Shown here: positions 43,827 to 51,805 of the stretch, in pieces
How positions within the stretch are numbered: the first letter of the stretch is position 1
Layout: each line of letters starts with the position of its first letter
Source of the DNA: Cudoniella acicularis
Taxonomy: Eukaryota > Ascomycota > Leotiomycetes > Helotiales > Helotiaceae
Reading direction: 5' to 3'
Length of the DNA stretch: 51,805 bases
Assembly (NCBI GenBank): GCA_013054445.1
Contig: JAAMPI010000209.1
Location: 1-51,805, forward strand
Program-made: the position numbers and the translations under genes
Notes under the pieces: generated by a model
Seen by the model: only the letters and a program-made list of their open reading frames with translations
The model's database searches: none
What the model was told of the DNA's origin: nothing

Positions 43827-45575
43827 ATGCCTGGTCTCACATCACTCCCCACCGAAATCCTACTCTTTTTGATCAGGTATCTCGACCAAAGCTCACTTGC
43901 CTCTCTCGCGATCACATCACGACAATTCCATGATCTTGCCTTAGCACCACTCTATGCTGTTATATCCGGCACGTTCTCCAAACGTCCTGATCTCGCTGCT
44001 CTTGTCAAGAACGTGCACTTTTCCAGCCGTGCTGGCTCACATGACGACAATTGTCACTTTCCAGGATTCCACCGTACGTCACGAAATGTACCTTGGGTGC
44101 TGCCTTACATTCTCTCGCGCTCGGATCGTCAACGCATCCTATCCTTTCTCAAAGACCTTCAAATAAAAGGCACCCAATTCGAAGAAGAGTTGACGCAGGA
44201 AATTCATGAGGGAAGCCTCGATGCCATTATGGCCATTTTTCTTACACGGTTACCGGAACTGGAGGTCTTAGATATTGATTTCGGACTCATGTATCGATCT
44301 CATCTGCTCGGGCAAATGCTCTGTTCCTTACCTGTCAACCCCGTCAGGAGGGCAGACGTTTCACGTTTGAAATGTTTGAAGACCGTCAAATTTCGCAATA
44401 GTATCCAGTCAGATATGCTGGCACTCGATTGGCGGCCCATGTCTGGCGATGTTCAAATGGCACTGTTTAGCATCCCAAGCCTTGAAAATATTGAGATGGT
44501 GCTTCACGAGAGCTGCGAATTTGCTGTACTTAAAAATCCCAAGGGGCATCCTGACTGGCTTGCCCTCTCACGTCTCCGCATCCTCCGCCTTCACAATAGC
44601 CCGGTGTCCATAAATTCTCTATGCCAGGTATTAGGAAAAATGGAGAGACTCCAGATTTTAGAGTATAACTTTGTCGAACACTACAACATCTTACCTTCGG
44701 CCGGACCCTCCAGATTTGGAATTGGGGCAAATGGGAAGACTTGTCGACGGCTTTGTTGTCACTCAAAAGCTCGCTGAGAGAACTTATTATTTCCGTTGAT
44801 TCCCATGGGAGTGGGGACGAGCAACGTGATCGCAATGATTTCAATCCCGGCTTGTTCGAACAAACCTGGATCCGCCGTGGCTCCCTTGGTTCTCTCAAAG
44901 CACTCACTCACCTCACCAGGCTGGAGGTTCCCTTGGATTTAATCGTCCCCCCAACATTCGCTCCTAGGTTCTCCCAAAATACGGGATATCCTACCGGCAA
45001 GACTCGAAGAGTTGTGTTTGCGAGATGACATGGTGGATTGTGTTCACGCCACTTATAAATATCGATGGACACCGTGGTACGTTAATTTGGAAAGCGGCGA
45101 GGGGGACATGGGGGAAACAGGCGAAGAGTTGGATATGTTGTTTGATGAGAATTCCGATGCGTCACAATTGATGGTGCAACTACGAGATCTCTCTACTTGG
45201 AAGATGGAAGAAGGCAATAACGTCGCTTTGAATAAGCTAGTGTTTAAAATGCTGCAGGGCAGGGTGTGGACGGATAAGCATGCACATGAGCTGGAGGACA
45301 TGTCTCGAGCCGCAGGCGTAACCTGTGTTACCCACGTTAGAATGAATAATTGGGGCGATGAAGTCGCTGAGACGATATTATGGGATCCAATTTTTAAGCA
45401 GGAGGGGGGTTTTTACAAGGAGAGGTTGATTTGGGAGCCCAGAAGAACATTTTATCAACGCTGTTGTGAGGTTTCTAATGAGAATTTCTTAAATGAATTT
45501 TGTAAGAGGAGGTTTCCGGATCCCTATGCTGTGGCGAACCGATGGGAGGGGTTCCAGGCTTTGAGGAACGCATAG
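43827..45575 (+). pseudogene. F-box protein gene with two frameshifts
   Basis: The ATG at 43827 starts MPGLTSLPTEILLFLIRYLD, then SLASLAITSRQFHDLALAPLY, a standard fungal F-box. A long leucine-rich region follows (LPELEVLDIDFGL, LSRLRILRLHNSPVSINSLC, MERLQILEYNFVEHY) in frame to about 44700. The continuation (WNWGKWEDLSTALLSLKSSL, then LRELIISVDSHG) is in a second frame to about 44970. The last part (RDILPARLEELCLRDDM, then WDPIFKQEGGFYKERLIW) is in a third frame to the stop at 45575. No introns fit at either change. F-box proteins recruit substrates to SCF ubiquitin ligases. The gene looks recently broken, or the assembly has two single-base errors; the protein would be about 580 residues. 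Confidence 0.68.
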
Positions 45576-48500
45576 ATGAGGATTGCAACCCAAAATCAAA
45601 CCCAAGTTTTGTTTGCCGTGGATGGTTCAGCTGGACCTCGTCGCCTCAAGGAGAAAGAAAATCCGGTCAGGTATGGCTTCATCCTGTTAAGTTGTGTTCC
45701 TCCTCTTCTCTACTTTTGTCCCATATGCTGTACTACACTATTACGCACACCACAATTTTCTCTTTTCACTTTAACAATCCACCAAAAACAGGTTTCCTAC
45801 AATTACGTTATACTAAAACACGATCACAATTCAACATAATAATTCTAGTCCTTCTTTTCCCCCACAAGTTCGGTCCCAGCAGCCCTTCTCTATGCTTATA
45901 GCAGCTTCTATATCATTGTTATAAAACTTTCAAGCCCTCACAAATCCTTGAGGTATAGATTCTAGCCGAATTGCCTTGCGAAATACTAGACTTCATCCCA
46001 GCACGAATTATCATCCTTCCCGCCGGTGGTGCAACTACGGAGGCGGAAAGTCAAAGACTTATTTTTGTTATACAAACGGCAGAATGGTGCACCTTCGATT
46101 TGGGTGTACTGTAACTCTGATACGAGAATGATATCCTGCTTGACAGTAAAATTGCAGTTGACAGCACGGCTTTCACGCCAGGTTTGACAGTAAGTTATGA
46201 TTATTCCGAATTAGGCAGTGGGCGGGGAGCTTGTCTAGTTACAATTTAGGTAAACATGGAAGTAAGGAGGATTTAAGAACTGAAAACTTGAAAAATAGAC
46301 TTGCTAGTACAGGTCTAGAGAATAAACAGCACATATCCTGGCTCTGGAGTATTGGCGTGTGGAATTTAGTGATTCAATTCAGATTTGTCTAGATATAGTA
46401 AGTTCTTTCGTAAAGAGTTCATGTCAATAATTAAATTCAACTTCCTTTACCGTTTCCGCGATCTCTTCTGTCTAATTTTCCAATAAATCCAACGTTCAGA
46501 AATATATCAAGTTAGGTAATGAGCTCACTTCTCGTGGCACAAGGAAACTATTCAGGAGGAGAAAAGGCATTAACTGAACTAACCAGAAAGAAGAGAAGAG
46601 GTACGGGTGAGGATATATATAGAGCACCTCATCATGGCTTGGGGCTAGCATTCCATGTAGCTCTCTACTCCACACGTGATTAGCTACGAGGGTCGCATTC
46701 CTTGTAAGAAGATGAGGTATAAAAGACTCTTGATTTGAAAAGCTTAGCTGGTCGAGGTTAACCCACGGGAAGGGACCTTTGTCATTGCCTGGAGTGGTAC
46801 TCTTAAGAGGCTGCGAGAGACTGGATTCAGAACCTGGATTTGTGTTGACGCAAGGCGGCAGTGAAATAACAGTAATCTATTACTTGACAGCAAATTAATT
46901 TTGACAGCAACAAACTTTCTAGTTTAAGGGTAAAGAAGTCCATTTGAGTTGCACTCGATATATCTGATATATTTACGATTTTCATTTGGCTAAACACATG
47001 AATAAGAAAACCTTTAGAACTAAAGGCCCAGCTCATAGTCTTGGTCACAGGGGTCTCGAGATGTGATGGGCGTCTGTCACGGTACAGTCTGTGGAATTGG
47101 TGCATTGGCGATGAAGAATCTAGCAGTTCGTTATGAATTTGTTTATATATATTGTGTTGGGTTGTTGTATCAAAAAACAGTTCCCTATTTTTAGATCTAC
47201 TACTGAAATTTGCTTGGGACATCTCCTTAGTATTATCTCACTATTCGAACGCGGCATCGAAACTGCGAGATATTTTATAAAAATTCTTTCTTCTATCCTC
47301 TATAACTCATGGCGCCCTTCGAAGTTCTAAAGGATTAATTCCCTCTTACGTTTTCAAGCCGGCAAAACTTTCGAAAAGCTAAGAAGGTCGTGTGAGTTTT
47401 TCTAATTGTAATCTTGTACTTGTTAAAGTAGAAATATCGACTGAAAGAAAAGTGCATATGTATAAAGAAGATCGACCTAGGAAAGGGGATATCGGAACTC
47501 ATCCTTATGTTGGGGAAGCGATATTTTCCGCCTACCGAGAACCCTCCCACAGCACCGCGCAGACAAATATCTTCTTGATATATGCTCTTGGGACCATTTA
47601 AGTCTGTACTAGAAGAGTGCGTGTTCGGGGAGGCTTTGATTTTCACGCAGAAGCTAGGGAGAATAATTTATGTGAGAGAAGTGAAGGGGAAGATTTACTT
47701 GACAGCACACTATACTAGACAGCACGGAAGATTTGAGGGATAACAACTCTACCGTGGAGTACTTAGTCTGTGAGGCCTTTCTGTTCAATTAAATATTCAA
47801 TCATCGCAATACAGACCACACTTGATGGCAAGTACAAGCTTTACACACATCCGAAAGCCATGTTAATCCCAGCCTCTACACTTTTTGAACTCTTGTGCGG
47901 ATTTGCCCTATAATAGTATAGGAAGGAAGTAGGAAATAGAAGTAAATATTATAAATTTAGAGACTAGAGGTGGACTAGGAATTTAACTGTGCGCGGTAAT
48001 AGAGCGCAAGGCAGGCTTCTAGAGGCCCCTTGCAAAATGTCGCAACTAAGTATACTACGGAGTTAGAAGGTAATAAAATATGGCGTATTTTGATTTGCTC
48101 GACTAGGTATAAGATTTCTATTTATCAGAAGGTCGTAAAATCAAACTTTATAGTCAAAGAATAGATTCAATGGAATTCAAATTTCGAAGAAGAGTTTAAG
48201 GTCCTTGAAGTATAAACATATAAAGGTATGGGTTTATGCCGGAAAGGAGTGTATATGCAAATTGTACTATGGAAATGCCATTACTTCTACGACGTCTGAA
48301 AGTGTGAAGATAGCGATCGTAGACTACTGAGAGTTATTCAATTATAAACCGTAAGAAATTTAACTTCAATGTCCTAGTTAGAACTTCTTTTACTTGAGAA
48401 TCACAAAATCAATGAGTTCTATGTACGGGAGTAGAGTAGACAGCGCATCCTTGAATGACAGTAGTAGAGTCTAAATGACAGCAATTGCAGCCGGACATCT

Positions 48501-49324
48501 TCTCACTTACTAAGTACTGTTTTCAAAGGCACCATACCTTTCTTTTGTATTGAGTTATACTGCCCTGAAGAGTCTTTCACTGGACAAGCTATTAGGGGGA
48601 AATATATTGAGTTCTGTCACCCTCCTAGCAGGGCTTTATACCCAGCGAGTTTTTGGGCCACCTAGGGAGCGAGATAGGATCGCTTTGCTTGGTCTTTTAT
48701 AGAGCTTAGTTTGTAGGCCAAAGTCTTCACTGCAATTTGTCTTGCGTTATCCGTCATGTAATTCTCTTTCGGGGTTCTTAACCGGAACTTTTATGATTTC
48801 CGTCTTTTCACCCGCTAGTACTACTTTGGGCGAATTTGTGTGCAACCACGTCACATATAGATTCACAAGAGACAGCGAGCCAGAAGTCTACGGCAGAAAG
48901 ATACAAATCGGCGGTGGTTGGTAACTGGCCTTCACCCACCGTGTCTATATTTGCCATCGGCTAAAATCAAAAAGGTTAAGTGAGCCGCTAGTAATCACTT
49001 GACTCTACACGGAAACAATGATTGGTTGGCAAGAGCACCCCGCCTTTGTGTAATCTACCCTATTCCAACTTCAAAGAGTGTTCAAAAATTTAAAATAGGG
49101 ATATCAAAGCCACCGTGTAATTCTCTCGAGCAGATATTGCATCTCGTTTGTGGGAATAGCAAAGATCTACCAAGGCTCCGGCTTGAATATATATCTCAAT
49201 TTTCCAAAATTTATGGCCGAGCGACTCGAGTCTCATTTCACCACTTCGAGCCACGTTGAAAAGGGACTATCAAACATCCATACTGGCCCCAAACCTCCTC
49301 ATCTCACCTCCAATATCAAATAAA
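45576..49324. other. Gene-free 3.7 kb spacer
   Basis: No frame on either strand has a recognisable motif; the longest (46827-47222, minus, 131 codons) is Ser-rich without family features. The region is AT-biased but retains CA and TG steps, so it is not strongly RIP-mutated. It contains the clustered TGACAG motifs listed separately. The first 300 bases are probably the 3' flank of the F-box gene. Confidence 0.5.
46141..48481 (+). repeat. Four clusters of a TTGACAGCA/TGACAGTA motif
   Basis: Clusters of two or three copies lie at 46141, 46159 and 46185; at 46885 and 46902; at 47700 with TAGACAG at 47716; and at 48438 (AGACAG), 48456 and 48476. Within clusters the first copies are spaced 16-18 bases apart. 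The clusters recur about every 740-815 bases. GACAGCACGG is shared by clusters 1 and 3, and CAATTGCAG or AATTGCAG flanks clusters 1 and 4. The intervening sequence does not align by eye. Confidence 0.45.
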
Positions 49325-50258
49325 ATGCCACTCGAACTTCAAACCGCTATTCCTTCCGACGCGCACGCAATGATTCTGCTATGGTTCTCTGCGTTCCACC
49401 CCGATGACCCCTTCGAAGCCCTTATCTACCCATATGGAGCCACACCCAAAGCAATAGAACACGAGTACAACATAATCACGAGGAATTTTAAAGATCCAAA
49501 TGTGCATTACGTGAAGGTTGTTGATAGTGAAATTTGTGAGTTTTTAATCTTCATTTGCTTAATGACCGAGTATATGTGTGGCAACGATAGAAAAAGAGCT
49601 AAAAAAGCTTAGAGGTAAAAGATTTTGGGGGAGAAGGAGGCTAACAATCAAAAGCGTCCGACGAAAATGGCAGCGAAATAATAGCATGGACATGCTGGAA
49701 GATCTGGAAAGAAGAACGACCGCAAGAAGTATGGGATGTATCATGGCGACCTGAAAAGCCGGATCTGAGCAATGCGGAGAATGGGATTCTTGATGATGTT
49801 GATGTACGTGTTGAGCAGGCGTTTTATGAGAATTTACAGGAGATGAGGAGGAAGCATATCAAGGGGACGCGTTGCGCTCGTAAGTGTCGCATTTTCCTGT
49901 GATATACCTTGGCGATCTTAAGATAAAGGCGAGTAATGCGTGGAGAAAAGCGAAACATATGAAGCAACTTAGGATGGGGAATGGCACTGGCATTGAGCTG
50001 ACGGCAACAGATATCTCCATGCTCTGCACCTGCCCGACCCAACAACGCCGTGGCGCAGCCTCAATGCTACTAAACTGGGGTATTGACCTTGCCGATCGCG
50101 AAGGACTTGATATCTTCGCACAAGCAAGCCCCATGATTTTATCTTCTGGAGGAACGAGTGGTCTCGACTTTGGGCTCGTGGAGGCTTGGAATCTTGATGT
50201 TGAGAAGCTGGGGAGAAGTTGGCCGACGAATAACAAGTGGCCATTGAGGAAGGCTTGA
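49325..50258 (+). CDS. GNAT-family N-acetyltransferase
   Basis: Exons 49325-49535, 49655-49879 and 50011-50258 (227 residues), both introns in phase 1. Intron 1 has GTGAGT, a GCTAAC branch site and an AAG acceptor; intron 2 has GTAAGT and ACAG. The start MPLELQTAIPSDAHAMILLW has the usual GNAT first strand and helix. The acetyl-CoA-binding motif A is in SMLCTCPTQQRRGAASMLL, with the RRGAA loop in place of the canonical R/QxxGxG/A. It is followed by NWGIDLADREGLDIFAQASP and GGTSGLDFGLVEAW. Fungal members usually acetylate small amines or xenobiotics; the substrate cannot be read from sequence. It is a separate gene from its neighbours. Confidence 0.8.
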
Positions 50259-50578
50259 TGAAGCGACCTTGTAAGGATGAAGCTCGACAGCAAAAAAGGG
50301 AAGTGGCGTTGGGGGAGTGAATTAACCATGATAGGATTTAGATGTGTGGGATTGAAAGGGAAGGATCGAAACGTCGAAGCATTTGTCTTATTGCTTTCTT
50401 AAAGCGGGTAATATATTCTGATGCAATCCAAATTGGTAAGTTTAAATTCTACTCAACGCTAATAAGGTGTATCAATTCTATCTTTGTATGCAAAATCCAG
50501 ACCCCAACCAGCGCCGCTGAGATCACAATTATTCCAGCGCCGAACATGCAAAGTTCTTCATAAAGTAACCACTGAGAC
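50259..50578. other. Convergent 3' ends, no gene
   Basis: This short gap separates the stop of the acetyltransferase (plus strand) from the stop of the reductase (minus strand). Both terminators must lie here; no specific signal was identified. Confidence 0.5.
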
Positions 50579-51778
50579 TCATTCAGCGTCCTCTGCAACC
50601 TTTATCAATAAACTCCCAACTCCTTGTCCCTTGCCCCAACTCCGATGCGCTTCCCTAATATCCTCAGAATTCCTCATCTGAAACACACGCTTAATGGGCA
50701 CCTCAATCTTCCCTGTCCGACTCAACTCAAACAAACTCTCCAGATCCGGAACAAAAGTCTTATCATCACGCGTAATATAATAAAACCGCGTCGATCTCCC
50801 ATCCAAAACCTTCAAATAATTCCTCGCAAACAATTTTGTAAGTGGTGGAAGCATGCTTCTCGGTTCTGTGCCTGTGAGAGTAGAAATATTTCCGCCATAC
50901 CCGATGAGCATAGATGATTGCAGGTTGAGAATGCTGTATGATTCATCCCAAGATTCAAAACCGAGGGGATCGAAGACAACTTTCACGCCGCCGAGGTCTT
51001 TCATCGCTGTCATCCAGTCTTTATTCGCGTAGTCAAATGGAGTGGCACCTGGTAAGCCTTTGATAACTGCAGCGTGGTTTTTGGGCGATGCCGTGCCGTA
51101 GATCTCTGCTCCTTGGAGGGAGGCAAGGACCGCAGTAGCCCAGCCTACTGCCCCTGAAATTCCGTGAACGAAGACTTTGTCTCCAGGTTTGATGGAAGCT
51201 GTGTGCATTACCATTCCATATGCTGTCGTCCAATCGAGAATGAGGGCTGTGGCAGCCTGGAGGTCGACTCCTTCTGGGACAGGAAGAACATATTTCTCAG
51301 GGAGATTAGCGAGTTCGGCTTCGCCATCGTAGACAGAAAGGCAGCAAACGAGGTCACCGATTTCGTATTTGCTCGATCCCTCGCCGTTGGAAATGACATG
51401 TCCCACAAGGCAATAGCCGGGTGTGAGTGGTGCGGCCTTTTGTAGAGGGTATTGGCCAAGACGCATGTTGATATCTGATCCCGAGAAACCGGAGTAGAGG
51501 ACTTGAACTTGCACTTCATTTGCGGCTGGCTCAGGAATCGTGTCCGTTATCACAGAGATATTGGACTCATCTCCGTAGGCTGAGATCAGAACTTTACGGA
51601 TTTCGGTGCCTGCTGGCGTGGTGTTGGAGGCTTCCTTCAGTTCCTTGGATTTCGCTTTTCGGTCTGCCCAAGCTTGTTTTCGTTCGGCCCAAGTTGCCTT
51701 GACTTCTTCTTTGCGCTCTGCGTTGCGTGCAAGTTTGGCAGCTCTGGTTTCCTTGAATGTGTCCTTTGGGCACAACAT
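50579..51778 (-). CDS. Medium-chain dehydrogenase/reductase, quinone-oxidoreductase-like
   Basis: An intronless frame of 399 residues that starts near the window edge (MLCPKDTFKETRAAKLARNA). The first about 50 residues are highly charged and helical (KKEEVKATWAERKQAWADRK type), an unusual extension. From about residue 58 the MDR fold is clear: SGFSGSDINMRLGQYPL, then PLTPGYCLVGHVIS and GDLVCCLSVYDGEAE, then LILDWTTAYGMVMHTA and the nucleotide-binding GISGAVGWATAVLASLQGAE. The catalytic-zinc cysteine and structural cysteines are absent, so it belongs to the zinc-free NADPH-dependent reductases. It probably reduces quinones or enones; substrate unknown. No tailoring cluster is visible. Confidence 0.87.
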   Translation of the reverse strand: MLCPKDTFKETRAAKLARNAERKEEVKATWAERKQAWADRKAKSKELKEASNTTPAGTEIRKVLISAYGDESNISVITDTIPEPAANEVQVQVLYSGFSGSDINMRLGQYPLQKAAPLTPGYCLVGHVISNGEGSSKYEIGDLVCCLSVYDGEAELANLPEKYVLPVPEGVDLQAATALILDWTTAYGMVMHTASIKPGDKVFVHGISGAVGWATAVLASLQGAEIYGTASPKNHAAVIKGLPGATPFDYANKDWMTAMKDLGGVKVVFDPLGFESWDESYSILNLQSSMLIGYGGNISTLTGTEPRSMLPPLTKLFARNYLKVLDGRSTRFYYITRDDKTFVPDLESLFELSRTGKIEVPIKRVFQMRNSEDIREAHRSWGKGQGVGSLLIKVAEDAE

Positions 51779-51805
51779 CCTTTGAGATTATGCGTGTTGT
51801 TTTCT

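Noticed and set aside
46885..46910. TTGACA with 17-base spacing, like a bacterial -35/-10 promoter
   Set aside because: The genes, introns and RIP relic are fungal; there is no bacterial-type coding region downstream.
46827..47222. 131-codon minus-strand frame as a gene
   Set aside because: Ser/His/Gln-rich without domain features, in an AT-rich spacer with no splice partners.
49256..49324. Longer N-terminus for the acetyltransferase
   Set aside because: The extra 23 residues are not GNAT-like, and the ATG at 49325 begins the usual first strand.

Overview
This window is nuclear DNA of a filamentous ascomycete (Pezizomycotina; a leotiomycete-like fungus is a guess). The evidence is dense 47-120 bp spliceosomal introns with CTAAC/CTGAC-like branch sites, fungus-specific families (HET, NACHT/ankyrin and NB-ARC/TPR receptors, tyrosinase, F-box), long gene-poor spacers, and a Ty3-type retrotransposon relic carrying the C:G to T:A signature of repeat-induced point mutation (RIP). 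All multi-exon models were built by reading splice sites and checking reading-frame phase by hand; no search was run.

Layout. 1-6.2 kb: a phosphorylase-like gene remnant, a small single-pass membrane protein, a conserved MMTAG2-type nuclear protein and a Ser/Thr-rich single-pass cell-surface protein. 7.7-12.2 kb: a CHAT (caspase-like) protease gene and, divergent from it across about 960 bp, a gasdermin-like gene. 13.0-19.9 kb: a 12-exon receptor-like gene encoding pseudokinase, vWA-like, alpha/beta-hydrolase-like, NB-ARC and TPR modules, whole except for a C8 run that breaks the frame. 21.1-26.9 kb: a second receptor-like gene (alpha/beta-hydrolase-like, NACHT, ankyrin repeats, cysteine-rich tail) with a decayed C-terminal extension just downstream. 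28.0-28.6 kb: a decayed small fungal gene. 30.2-32.0 kb: a multi-pass membrane protein with one frameshift. 33.4-34.8 kb: a secreted tyrosinase (minus strand). 35.5-37.0 kb: a decayed F-box-like gene. 37.9-39.9 kb: a HET-domain protein. 40.2-43.5 kb: a RIP-mutated Ty3 retrotransposon relic followed by an LTR-like sequence. 43.8-45.6 kb: a frameshifted F-box gene. 45.6-49.3 kb: gene-free sequence with clustered TGACAG motifs. 49.3-51.8 kb: a GNAT acetyltransferase and a medium-chain reductase.

The most interesting part is 7.7-27 kb: a protease, its probable pore-forming substrate and two nucleotide-binding receptors with enzyme-like but apparently inactive N-terminal modules, with a HET-domain gene 11 kb further on. 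This looks like a fungal allorecognition or programmed-cell-death island. The protease-gasdermin pairing follows a gene arrangement already known in fungi; the receptors' involvement is inference from proximity.
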